Below are positions 23,096 through 33,509 of a stretch of 64,000 nucleotides of DNA, one piece after another (the first letter of the stretch is position 1; every line of letters starts with the position of its first letter). Both the position numbers and the translations under genes were made by a program. The notes under the pieces were generated by a model, which saw only the letters and a program-made list of their open reading frames with translations, was not told where the DNA came from and did not search any database. The stretch is from Sphagnum compactum (lineage: Eukaryota; Bryophyta; Sphagnopsida; Sphagnales). The stretch is from NCBI GenBank assembly GCA_965153455.1, contig OZ234501.1, forward strand, positions 11,904,001 to 11,968,000, written 5' to 3'.

Positions 23096-25399
23096 ATGTG
23101 TCAGCTTGGTGGTGTGGCTGATCGCATGCAGAGGCAAGGGGAAATCATAGGTGCTTACGTGGGGGCTGCGCAGTCTGCAGCACAGGGTGTAGGTGAGGTC
23201 TTTGAGAGATTTGGAACTGGTCATGAACACACAAAAGAGGGTGGTGTGTATGGGGACTTGCATGGCCAATTTCTCAAGGGTGTCCAGAGAATCAAGGACA
23301 CTCCACAGTGTGCAGAGTGGACTGGTGAAGATGGTTTTGGTTTCAATGTAGCAGAACGTTTTTGCTGTGCACCTCGGTTCCGTCCTGCTGTTGCTGCATT
23401 TGCAGAGTCCATTGCTCAGCCAAGAAAAAGACGTTCCTGCAGCAGACCTCAAGGACCAGTTCCAACAGCTGCTTCTGAAACTCGCATGACCGACCCTATT
23501 AACTCCCTGCCGGATGAATGTCTGCAGGAAATATTCAAATACTTACCAAGAGCCCAGGATCGTTGTGCTTGTGCCTTTGTATCTATGCGTTGGCTTATGC
23601 TGCAGAGTCGCATGCATCGCCATGATTTCGAGACCAGTGTAACCAAATGTGAGTGTAGTCTTCAGCAGGATAGTGAATGTGTGAGATTTGAGAGCCCATC
23701 ATCAGAATCTGGGGTGGCACACAATTCTTCAGCAGCAGTGTTGGGTGGATTGCACGATTTGCCTGAAGTCCAGGGGCCAGTGCTAGTTCCAAGTGGAAAG
23801 GATAATCCAGGGGCAGATGAGCCAAGGGTTGAGCGGCAGCCACAATGGGCCATGGGAGAGCTCTCTCGGTCTTTGGAAGGGAGGAAGGCCACAGATGTAC
23901 AGTTAGCTTTCATGGCATTAGGGACCCTTGCCTGTGGTGGGCTTGGAAAGTTGACTATCAAAGGGGGAGCAGCATCAAATGGGGAAGGTGTGAGTAATGA
24001 TGGTCTTTTGGCAATAGGAAACTGTTGTGCAGCACTTCGAAGTCTGACTTTGTGGGACTGTCTAAAAGTTGGTGATGAGGGATTGGCTGCGATTGGAAAT
24101 GGCTGCCGCTTGCTTGAAACTTTGGACCTTTTGAAGTGTCCAAAGATAGGCAATGCAGGCATTAAGGCAATTTCAAGGGGCTGTCCATTGCTATCCACCA
24201 TCAGCTTGGATTCTTGCCCAAGAATAGGAGACGAGGGCTTAATTTCTGTGGGAAAATGGTGCTCTGCACTGCTTTCTGTTGCTGTCAGTAACTGTGGATT
24301 GGTAGGTAGTAAAGGAATTGCTGCAATTGGGGCAGGTTGCAAGAAGGTCAAGAAGCTGAAGCTAGAGAGAATCAATGTGTCAGATGAAGGGCTTGCTCTC
24401 CTAGGAGAGCATTGCAAGGCATTAGTTAAGGTGAAGCTTGCCAATCTCAAGTGCTGCACAGAGGCAGGTATCATGGCTCTCTTCAATGGTGCAGGATTGC
24501 AGCAACTACGATCCCTCTCGATTTTTGCCTGTTCAGGCATAACAGATCTGTCATTGGAGGAAGTTGGAAAAGTCTGCAGATACTTGAAGCTTTGTGCCCT
24601 CTCTCAGTGCCCAATGTTGACAGATGAGGGGCTAAAGGCTTTTCTGCAATTCTGTCCCTGCTTACTCAGTCTTCAGTTGGAGAGGTGCAATGCAATCACA
24701 CACACAGGTTTGATAGCAGCCTTGACTGATTGCAAGCCAACTTTGCAGATGCTGGGACTTTCTAAATGCAATGGGGTCCAAGATCAGGGTCTCCTTCCAG
24801 CTGAATTCCAGCTGAATCCCCTTACTTTGAAGTCGCTCCGGATCATGTATTGCAAGGGACTGGGTGATGGTGGTCTTGCAGTCATTGGTCGCTGCTGTCC
24901 CTCACTTGAGCACTTGAATCTCAGCGGGCTGGTCGATGTGACTGATGAAGCTGTGATGATGATCCTTCAAGGGAGTGGAAGGAAGCTGGTGAGCCTGAAT
25001 CTGAGTGGTTGTGTCAAGATCTCAAATCTCTCAATCTGTGCAGTGGCAAAATACTGTGCTGAGCACCTCATGAGTCTGGTGCTTGATGGTTGCTGCAATG
25101 TGGGTGACGAAAGCCTACAGTTGGTGGCAGTTGAATGCAAGTCTCTTGAGGAGCTTGATGTTTCTCAGACATCTATCACTGATGATGGTGTTCGGACACT
25201 GGTGGAAGCCCGTGGGCCCTGTCTGCAAAACTTGACTCTGTCTGGCTGCAATTTCCTGACGGATCGTTCCCTGTCCCTCATTGAGCAGTCCTGTCCATTT
25301 CTGGGGGCACTGAATCTCAAGCACTGCCCCCAGCTCACACATGTGGCTCTCAATAACCTTGAGTCTCGTCTAATGGATTGTGAACTTTTGTACTGTTAG
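23096..25399 (+). CDS. EBF: EIN3-binding F-box-like protein (F-box + LRR)
   Basis: Substrate receptor of an SCF-type E3 ubiquitin ligase. In plants, EBF1/2 bind EIN3/EIL transcription factors and send them for degradation, which damps ethylene responses in the nucleus. From the first ATG (23096) the frame gives 767 residues. The F-box starts near residue 135 (LPDECLQEIFKYLPRAQDR...CAFVSMRWLML). LSRSLEGRKATDVQLA and GGLGKLTIKG are the hallmark block that precedes the repeats in EBF proteins. About 18 leucine-rich repeats of the GDEGL/TDEGL type follow, and the end (LESRLMDCELLYC) matches the usual EBF C-terminus. The N-terminal region (about 134 residues) and the linker after the F-box are longer than in the Arabidopsis proteins (about 630 residues), and the usual EBF N-terminal motif is absent. 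The open frame continues upstream to an acceptor-like CTTGCAG, so a spliced upstream start is possible. The LRR region has no intron. Confidence 0.9.
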   Translation: MCQLGGVADRMQRQGEIIGAYVGAAQSAAQGVGEVFERFGTGHEHTKEGGVYGDLHGQFLKGVQRIKDTPQCAEWTGEDGFGFNVAERFCCAPRFRPAVAAFAESIAQPRKRRSCSRPQGPVPTAASETRMTDPINSLPDECLQEIFKYLPRAQDRCACAFVSMRWLMLQSRMHRHDFETSVTKCECSLQQDSECVRFESPSSESGVAHNSSAAVLGGLHDLPEVQGPVLVPSGKDNPGADEPRVERQPQWAMGELSRSLEGRKATDVQLAFMALGTLACGGLGKLTIKGGAASNGEGVSNDGLLAIGNCCAALRSLTLWDCLKVGDEGLAAIGNGCRLLETLDLLKCPKIGNAGIKAISRGCPLLSTISLDSCPRIGDEGLISVGKWCSALLSVAVSNCGLVGSKGIAAIGAGCKKVKKLKLERINVSDEGLALLGEHCKALVKVKLANLKCCTEAGIMALFNGAGLQQLRSLSIFACSGITDLSLEEVGKVCRYLKLCALSQCPMLTDEGLKAFLQFCPCLLSLQLERCNAITHTGLIAALTDCKPTLQMLGLSKCNGVQDQGLLPAEFQLNPLTLKSLRIMYCKGLGDGGLAVIGRCCPSLEHLNLSGLVDVTDEAVMMILQGSGRKLVSLNLSGCVKISNLSICAVAKYCAEHLMSLVLDGCCNVGDESLQLVAVECKSLEELDVSQTSITDDGVRTLVEARGPCLQNLTLSGCNFLTDRSLSLIEQSCPFLGALNLKHCPQLTHVALNNLESRLMDCELLYC

Positions 25400-26500
25400 G
25401 GACAAGATTTAATCCATTGACAAAGATTCTGGGAAGTTTTGTCATCATCTCAAAGGTTATTTGACAGTCTGTGGGTACTCTTGTAACATCCCCTTTTCTT
25501 GTTTGTTTTCTTCCATGATTTTCTCTGACAGTATCAGCAAGAATACATAGGTAATAAGCTGATCCATCCTTCAAGCAACATGTCATTTACTTCAACTGAA
25601 ACCGCAGGCAGCACCAGGAACAGCCAAATAAAAGGGCTGCAGAGGTGCTGTACTGGTGCATGCAGGCAGGGCTTACATGAGTTACCTGAGGCCACACTGT
25701 GTTGATGTTGTGTGTTTGTATCAAGAGCTGCCATTTTTTCAGGTGCCCTCCCCAGACTGGGCCCTGTTTTTTTTTTGGAGCCAGGTAATGGTGCATATGC
25801 AACTGTGCTCAGGATGCTCTTGGTTTTCTTGCCTTGCTGCTGTTGGCAAGGGGTCTTTTTTTCTTGTTTTCCCAAGCAAGACAATTCACAAGCATGTATA
25901 CCAGGAGTGAAGAAGTTTGTAGTCAGCATCCAGAGCCGGTGAAGACAGATTGTGAAGTTCATGACTGGCATTACATCTGTGATGGGATTTTGGCAACAGG
26001 ACCATTTTTTATTTTTGGAGATTGTTTTTCCAAGCCTTTAGGATCTGAACAGAAGACATAACCAGGACTTGTCTGGTTTCTGAGATCTTTCTCAGTTTTG
26101 TGTCTCTGTGCCTAGAATTAGCAGATCCAAACCTTTGGTTATATCCTATGTCTTTTTAAAATCTCACTGTGTACTTTGTTTGTAGGTCTGTGTTTTCCAT
26201 GTTGATATGTTTTCTTTTACTTGTCTTGGTGGATATTTGGCCAGTTGGCTGTTGTGGCATGTTGGCTGTTTCCTGATATAATCAAAGCAAAACAGTTTTT
26301 TGCATTACAATATATTGCATAGGTTATAGAGCATGTCAAAGTTACTGATGAAAGTCTTAAATATGATGAAGCTTGGCCTCTTTGGCATACTTATTGTGGT
26401 AAGATCTGGGCTCCGAGTCATGAACTCTGTGGGCTGTCAATTTTGCAGTCCTTGATTTTGTTGTTTACACATATGGAGAATAAGCATATGGTTTTTCTGT
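25400..26500 (+). promoter_or_regulatory. U-rich 3' UTR / downstream region of the EBF-like gene
   Basis: After the stop, the plus strand is rich in T-runs (near 25736, 25767-25776, 25855-25862, 26005-26020 and 26143), with an AATAAA at about 25626 as one candidate poly-A signal. No coding sequence is convincing. In Arabidopsis, poly-U motifs in EBF1/EBF2 3' UTRs mediate EIN2-dependent translational repression. Whether this region is transcribed and does the same is inference. Confidence 0.4.
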
Positions 26501-26639
26501 CTTGAAAACCATTTCAATTGTATTGTGTTTGCTTCCAAATCTCCTTCAGTTTGGGAATTTGTTGATGTGTGATTTTGGAGGGCATGCAAGCAAAGTACAT
26601 GGTGTTGTAGTCATACGTTGGATTTGTGTACTGGATTTT

Positions 26640-26990
26640 CATGATGTATGTGCTGCTGTCCATTATTGATTCATGTATTGTGTTTGATTTTTGCTTCATG
26701 CATTTGTATTGATATACTGCATTCACAATTTGTGACTTGCATTCCTTTGCTGATTCACGTATTTTGTTCACTTGTTGAGTCATGCATTCTATTTGTTCAC
26801 TTATTGATTCCTGGTAGTACCAGTGTGTGTGTGAATCCTTTTGTTCACTTGCTGAGTCACGCATTCTGGTGCTTCAGAGTGTCTGAATCCGTTTGTTCAC
26901 TTGTTGATCCCTGGTGGTACCCAAGTGTCTATCAATCCTTTTGTTCACACGTCAATTCTGGCATTTTGATGGTACAGTCTCTGAATCCAG
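26640..26990 (+). repeat. Degenerate minisatellite (TTTGTTCACTTGTTGA type)
   Basis: Repeated variants of TTTGTTCACTTGTTGAGTCA, GATTCCTGGTAGTACC and GTGTCTGAATCC alternate. The clearest copies begin near 26764, 26790, 26839 and 26898. Spacing is irregular. The overlapping open frames on both strands are products of the repeat. Confidence 0.6.
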
Positions 26991-27572
26991 CATGATTTGT
27001 GATTCATGGAACTGTAAGATATGCAGAGCATGATGTGATTTTTTAACTGTGAGATCAGCAAAGTACTGTATGGGAGACAATGAGTGTTTGCACATGGAAA
27101 TTCAATTGCACATGCAATTCAAAACCAGAAAAGAGAAGTGGTTTTTTGGTCTGCCAGCCAGCCCCTGATGTCCATGAAAAAACAATTCTGCAGAGAATCA
27201 GGAAAAGAGAGAGACTGGAGATCCTTTTGAAATCTCCTCAAATCTGAACTTGTCTATTAGACTATCATCATACCACAACATGCAGCAAGCAATCTAATCC
27301 CATATGGTATCCCATGTGGGTTCCTGCATCAGATCATCGTTTCCAATGACGGTTGAACCGGAGGCAGAAAACCCGCCACCTCCTGGGGTTGATTTTTGAG
27401 TAGCCATTTTTTCATGGATCTAGCCCAACATTTCTTTCCCACAGCAAGCATAGCGAGTTGGGCTTCCCATGCCTTTCCCAAGATGCGTATTTAGTGACCG
27501 TGCTCACATGATTATAGTACAACAACGTTTGTCCCCATGCAAAGTTTTCAAAGGGGAATTTGCCAAATTCTA

Positions 27573-28740
27573 CTAGCATGATGGACGTGCTGGTTTTTTT
27601 CGCACCCCGGGCAAGGATTTAAAGAACCCTCGGTACATTACTTCAATAGCCTCTATTTTCTTGGAATCCACCCAAACCTCACAGGCATAGTTTGTTGTGG
27701 AACGCACCAACGTGTTGAAGAGGTCACAGCGTAACTGGACGTCCATAATACGTAGCTCCGCATAGTGGCGGTTTAGTGCGAACAACGAGCGCCAACTGGC
27801 AGCTGTTAAATGTTCCATTGCACTGTCTAGGTTCGAGGTGGTCTCGAGCAGGATCCCCAGGTATTTGAAGGTCTGTACACACTCAATAACGTCACCTTTA
27901 AACACAAACTCTTGGCATGGGTCAGCAGAGTTGAACACCATGACTTTTGTTTTTTTCACATTCACTGTAAGTCCACGTTCAGCACAAAACTGTTGGAGTG
28001 TGTCTAATTGTTGTTGCAGTCCCATCTCTGACTCCAACGTCAAAGCAAGGTCATCTGTAAAAAGCAACAACCATACGTGCACGTCTGCTGGGGCCAGTGC
28101 ATCGCATTCTTTGCCGTCCAAGCGCCCTTCCAGGGCATCCAAATATAGCCCAAACAGTAGGGGGCTAAGAGGGCAACTTTGCTTCACACCTTGTTGGCAC
28201 CTAAAGCTGGAGGTGACGCCCTCGCTTGGGTGGTTGATGCGTACGGTATCCTTGGCATACATCGCCTGCAAACATCACAAGAAACGTCCCTCCACCCCGA
28301 AGCTAGCCAACACCTCCCACAGTGCTTCACGCGACACAATATCAAACGCCTTTTTGAAGTCCACAAAGCAACAATAGAGTGGTTTTTTTTTTTGGCCTTG
28401 CTCTATTCTATCAGAGTTCGCAATATGAAGAGTTGGTAGTAGTGCGGTAATGTTTGCAAAACCTAGCTTGACCCTTGGCACGTAACCCATGTTGTTCAGC
28501 CCACTCGCTTAGCCTTTTGTCAAGGATCATAGCGAACAAGTTTGCTAGGATAGGCCCAACAGTTATCCCCCTGTAGTTGTCAAATTTGGAGGCATCGCCC
28601 CGTTTAAAGAACACTTGGACCACCCCAATGGAAAGGGCTTTTAGAAAGCCTTCCGCCAGAAAGCAGTTGAACGTTGTCAATAGTGGCATGTGTAGCAGCT
28701 CTCCCGCATCCGAAATGAACTCAACATTCATACCATCCAA
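27573..28740 (-). pseudogene. LINE ORF2 reverse transcriptase domain, frameshifted
   Basis: Three consecutive reading segments cover the palm and fingers. 28740-28411 contains FKRGDASKFDNYRGITV and ANLFAMILDKRL. 28490-28275 contains CFVDFKKAFDIVSREALW (catalytic D in the first box). 28271-27573 contains GVKQSCPLSPLLFGLYLDAL and the active-site box FTDDLAL near 28042-28061, where most LINEs have Y/F-A-D-D. The segments overlap slightly, consistent with two small frameshifts. The post-RT thumb (KTKVMVF, then FKYLGILL) is intact. The stop at 27573 interrupts a sequence whose similarity continues downstream. Confidence 0.85.
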
Positions 28741-29154
28741 ACCAGTAGCCTTAATCCTTTGTAACTTTTTCAGCGCCTAAAGCACCTTGGCAAGTGTGAT
28801 ATCTGTGTTCAGGGTGTGGCTAGGTGGAGGTTCCGTCACCTGAACCGAGTGATCAATTCGCAACCGTATGGGTGGCGGAAATTGGCCAACTAGCCCGCGG
28901 AAGCCTTTTAAAAGCGTAGGTGCACTGATTTTGTCCACAACAGGTGCTTTTGGTCAGTACTTTTTCCAAAACGAGAGTGCATCCACCTTGGCAAACGTAC
29001 ACATATGTTGAGCTCTTGCAGTTTCCCAGAAAATTCTTTTCTTTTTTAATAAAATTTTAAGTTTACTTTCCTGATGTTTAGCGACCTGTGAAACAGGGTT
29101 GGCTTTCAGCGAGAGCCTTAACTCACGCTTCGCTATACGACAGTCAGCGTCAAA

Positions 29155-30261
29155 CTAGGGTTTATGGTAATGTCTCTCTCTGCAGTTTCCTCTCGAAGGC
29201 TTACTGCCAAAAGTAAACTCTGTTGTAGCACCCACGCACTGTTGCAGTAGGTCAGCTAACCCGTCTGCCCCCAAATGCCCAATTGAGTCAGCAACCCACA
29301 GGTTTCCAAAACTCACTGTTGGGGCAAGCTGATATTCTTTAGCTTTTGATTTATCATATTGGAACATAGGTAAGAATTTTTTTGTTACAACTGTATGTTG
29401 TGGCTCAACAAAGCTACAATCAATGTTCAATTGTAGGCGTAACGGCCTGTGGTCAAAGTGTCCCTCCATTGTGCAGTAGCGGGTGTCATCTGTTATCACC
29501 TCGAGGTGTGTAGCAACTTGCCAAATTGCGGGTGAGCCAACAATATAATCGACAGTGCTACGCCCCCCATTTGCCAAACAAGTGAACTCCCATGATTCGT
29601 CACCAAGTGTCCGGCCATTGAAGATGAGCAACCCAGCGTCACAACATAGGTCCAAGAGCTCGCAGCCCCAGTCGCGAACACTAGCGTCGCAGTTCTATCG
29701 CTTAACCACAACGTTTGGTTGCTCAATCTCAGCGAGCTTAGGCGCCTGTAACAGTTCACAAAGGTCGCTAGTGTCAATGGTATCTGGTAACGTTGCAGTA
29801 CGCGCATTAAAATCCCCTCCCAATAGTACTATGCCCCCTAGAGTTTGAACTTCAGCAATATCTGTTGCCAAGTTTTGGAACAAAGATTTGTTGTCGTGTT
29901 TGGAACCAACAGGGGCAGCATACACCACGCAAACAAACAAGTCAGGGGCAGCACCCCTGCTGACCCATAGCCATAGATAAGAATCGTGGCTTCTTTCCTT
30001 CCACTGTGACAGGTTTGGGCTAAGGTGGCTGCGAAAGTAAGCAACAACCCCCTCGCTATGTTTTATCGCCTTTGTTCTTCCCAGCTGCATAGTGCGCACT
30101 ACCGCAAGTGAGTCAAACCCTTCAACGTGTGGCAAACGTTGGCTTAGGAAGTGCCAGGTTTCGGTTAATAAAACAAGGTCAACATCTTGAAACAACTTTA
30201 GTATTTGCACCCTCGTTTCCAGTTTATTTACACCACCCCCATGCATGTTCCATAATACCAT
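29155..30261 (-). pseudogene. LINE ORF2 N-terminal apurinic-type endonuclease, frameshifted
   Basis: The open part (30261 to 29695) begins VLWNMHGGGVNK and carries VLLTETWHF and GGDFNARTATLPDT, the metal-binding and catalytic motifs of LINE AP-endonucleases. After a frame change near 29.70 kb the fold continues (GLLIFNGRTLGDESWEFTC, then STVDYIVGS and TDDTRY...FDHRPLRLQL, the S-x-x-D-Y and D-H-x-P motifs). This domain nicks the genomic target to start insertion. The frame change means this copy cannot make the full protein. Confidence 0.8.
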
Positions 30262-30299
30262 GCATAGGTCTCTCTGGTCCCGGTGCCCCTAGATAGAGG

Positions 30300-31155
30300 A
30301 GGGCGAGCAAATCCGAGTGCCGTTGATGAAGAATTCGGCTACGCGCCAGAAGGCGCACTTGCTTGCTACCTTGGCCTCCTTGAACAGCGGCCACAACTCC
30401 AACTTGAGCGCCTGCTGCGCGGGTGTGAGGTTTTCGTCTAGGCCTAACTTGGTCCCTACCAGTTTTTTGTGCCCTCGCAGTGTGGCCTAGCGGTCTTTCG
30501 CTCGTTGTGAATTTGAGCAGCACCACACCAGAGCATGCACCCACTGCCGAGGTGGAGGTTCGCGCAATCACAGGCCGCTGCCGCATGGCGACAACAACCT
30601 TGGCGCACAACTTCATTTACCTTTGCAACAGCTCTGTGTTGAGCCCTGCACCAGCTCCTTCTCGGTCTCACCCTCCTTGGCTTCGAAACCTATGAGGCGC
30701 AGGTTGAGCTTGCACTCGTCCTATTTGGGTGCGTCGGCCAGGGTCTCCACAGCCCGACTGACCACCTGGCACACGTTCTTGGCCATCATTGTGGTCCACT
30801 TGGGCTCCTTCACAGAAGTAGCTTTGGCTGTGATAGCCGCAGCCGCCTCACGCTCCATTAACTGGTTGACCGCAAGGTTGCCAACGGCCGTGAGAGAAGC
30901 AATGTTCTTGATGGCCACCTCCATCTTGGACAGTCGCGCGTCAACAGGTGAATTGTCGGTCTTGAAGCCCATGACTAGCCAATGTCCGGAGAGGGCTACC
31001 TGGTAGACCGCCAGGGGTGCATTGTTTGGAACGTTGAGCCCGACGTTGTTGTAGTGTGTCTTGGTAGTGTCCTTTTTCAGCATGAAAATGTCCGACGCTA
31101 CAGTGAAAGGACATAGCAACGATGCGACATCGAGTGCCATTGCGGAGTTCTTCAA
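30300..31155 (-). pseudogene. LINE ORF1 (RNA-binding chaperone-like), interrupted
   Basis: The first 144 codons (31155 to 30721) are open and contain a predicted helical stretch (RLSKMEVAIKN...). After a stop the similarity continues with KLNLRLIGFEAKEGETEKEL, typical of the RRM-like part of L1-type ORF1 proteins. Farther on comes KLVGTKLGLDENLTPAQQ with a following FKEAKVASKCAFWR...FINGTRI, the usual ORF1 C-terminal domain. At least one stop and one frame change break it. ORF1 proteins bind element RNA and help form the RNP. The family assignment rests on these two motif blocks. Confidence 0.65.
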
Positions 31156-33509
31156 ATCTTAAACCCTAAACCAATGTTTATTTTTCAAAAAGGACTTGAG
31201 AAGTCAAAAAAACACATGGGTTTTAGCCATTAAAAAATTTAGAAATTTGGTGTAGGAGAAAGGCATGTGGTTAGAAGATCCCAATACAGCTTGGCTGGTA
31301 CATTGTTGAAAACAGGTTTCTTCAGGTAGGTAAGTGAGCTGAAAATATAAAGGGAAAAATCCAGGCAATGCTTTACGGTTTAGAGAAGTGAAAGAGAAGA
31401 GATGAGAGCAAGTTTAGGGTTTAAAGAATAAAAGAGACTTGGAGAAGAGAAGAAATGAGGTTTAGGGTTCAAGGAAGAGAAAAGAAAGAGAAGAGAAGAG
31501 GTTTAGGGTTTAGAAAACAGAAGAAAAGAGAAAAGAGAAAGAGACCAGAAAGAGAGAATTTACTTTTCTCACCATCTACTTTTACATCCCTCCCCCACCC
31601 TCCAAAAAAAAGGCCTCAGAAGTCAAAACCAAGAACCTGGAATTGTCCTTGCTTGTGTTTGTGCTTGGCGCAAGGTTATTGTTATTGCTGCTCAGTGATG
31701 GCAAACGCTACTACTGTCAGCAGCAACAAAGGTTGCACTCACTACACATGGTTCAAGCAAGTACCCTTGGAGTGCTTCCAAACGAAGTTGTCATCCTCTT
31801 CGTCACCTGAAAGAAGCCGTCTGTCGTTGTCGAAATCATCACCTGGAACAGGGCCCCATAGGGGCTTCTTCACGTCTCTTTGCCTTCTGTTGCGCGGCGG
31901 TTGCTCGGTCTTTTTCTTCTCCGTCTTCTTGTGTCGCGTTTGTGTCCTCCCTGGTCTCTCAACTCCTCATTCGCTCCCTCACGGGTGAATGAACGCGGGG
32001 TGGGGGCTGCTCTGCTGTTGCGTCTCCGAAGTTCTCCTCCTCACCTCGCTTTTGTCGATTGCGAGATTCACAAATTAGTTTGGTGAAAAAAAGAAAGGAA
32101 AAAGGCAAAGCCAAAAGCCAATCAAATGAAAAATAAATAAAAAACAAAAAACAAAAACAAACTAAAGCAAAGCAAAAGCAAATCATATCAAATTCAAAGA
32201 AAAAAACAAAAGCAAAGTAAATCAAACCAAAGCAAATCAAATCAAAGAAAAAACAAAAACAAACCAAAGCAAAGCAAATCAAATCAAAGAAAACACAAAG
32301 TAAATGAACGAAATGAAAGTGAAAATAAAACAAAGAGAAAGAGAGAAAGAGAAAGAGAGAGAGAGATGGGGTTGTTTCCATCTTCCAAAATTTCAACTAT
32401 TTCAACTTTCATTGTCAGACATTTTCTTCCCTGGATTTCAACTTTTTCAGATTTTCCTTCCTCCGCCTCCATTTCATCCATACCTTTTCTTGATTATTAG
32501 CATGTTCAATCTAATATTTTTTTAGTGGAGAATTTTGGCCATTTTGTGAAAAATATTTCCAAAAACAATGTTATGACAGCCTATTTTTTTTAATTCTTTT
32601 TTTTGGTCAAATATTGCAAAAGTTACCTACAATATGAAAGGGTGTTTGAGATTTTATACTTTCATATTTTAAATATCACCAAATTTGGCTAAATATACTT
32701 AAAGACTATCACCACTTGAGCAACATCACAAAATTGATAAATAATAATAATTAATTAATTATTTTTAAAAAAAACACACACACACACACACACGTTCAAT
32801 CTTTAGGTCATCAAAATAATTTTCCTATATTCTATTTTATGTTTTACCAATCACTTCATCAATTGTCTTTCTCAGATTTAATGTCTTTGGATTTTCCATC
32901 TTTCTTGACCCATGTAGCATTTATCTTTTTTCTGAGGTTTTGACTTCTTTTACCCCCTTATCACTGGCCTATGTTGCATTACTATGGAAGGCAGAGCAAC
33001 AAAATAATTCTAATACATTTTAGCCTTAAAATTGTCTAACAAAGATGCCTTGAATTTTCTTGTATTACTCTATTGTCTAAAGGTTGTTATGTACCATAGC
33101 TTTAGGGTCAATTTCCACATAGACAAAACGAATTTTTTTTTTCAAAAAATTAATTCTTTTTTAGAAATTCAAAACTATTAGTATTTCATGATCTACTATG
33201 ATATAGTGATATGAGAGTGAAATTATTCATATTGTAGCTTGTGATAATTATGATGATTTTCAACACCTTGGTTTTGTATTTTCACCAAAAAATTGTTTCA
33301 TTGTTTTAAAGATTATTTAATGATGAAATTGACCCTAGCTCAACGTATTTTTTGGGATTTTACTCAAACTCTTTCCATTATCATTGGTTTAAGATGAAAC
33401 TTAAAAGTAATATTAAAAAACTAAAGGTAAAAATTCTTTTAAATCTTGGCCTTTCATCGAATTTGAGCCCAAATTCTTTCCACATAAAGAATTAGTCCTA
33501 AATAACGCA
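31156..33509. other. Intergenic DNA: purine tract, GC-richer island, A-rich repeats
   Basis: 31.38-31.56 kb is purine-rich with a few TTTAGGG words. 31.62-32.08 kb is a GC-richer patch whose open frames match nothing I know; it could be the 5' UTR/promoter of the adjacent minus-strand LINE or a first exon or promoter of an unseen gene. 32.09-32.30 kb is a degenerate CAAAGCAAATCAAA repeat, 32.33-32.37 kb is GA-rich, and a (CA)n run lies at about 32774-32793. The rest is plain AT-rich DNA. Confidence 0.45.
32774..32793. repeat. (CA)n microsatellite
   Basis: About ten CA units between an A-run and CGTTC. Confidence 0.85.

Larger units (their letters stand above)
27320..31155 (-). mobile_element. 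Non-LTR retrotransposon (LINE) with ORF1 and EN-RT ORF2, broken
   Basis: Read on the reverse strand, the order is ORF1, AP-type endonuclease, reverse transcriptase, then a post-RT C-terminal segment. Base composition is richer in GC than the flanks. The coding frames are split by stops and frameshifts but remain easy to follow, so the copy is much younger than the LINE at 2.3-5 kb. Similarity to an ORF2 C-terminal region (VEFGKFPFENFAWGQTLLYY) continues past the last stop to about 27.32 kb and then ceases without a poly-A, so the 3' end seems missing. The 5' limit beyond ORF1 is unknown. It lies about 1.9 kb downstream of the EBF stop, in the opposite orientation. Confidence 0.85.

Noticed and set aside
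23662-24540. 292-codon reverse open frame inside EBF
   Set aside because: Antisense shadow of the leucine-rich repeat coding region; the plus-strand protein is unmistakable.
31455-31988. 177-codon plus-strand open frame
   Set aside because: Starts in purine-rich repeat, has K/R/E runs then low-complexity serine and cysteine stretches, no domain.
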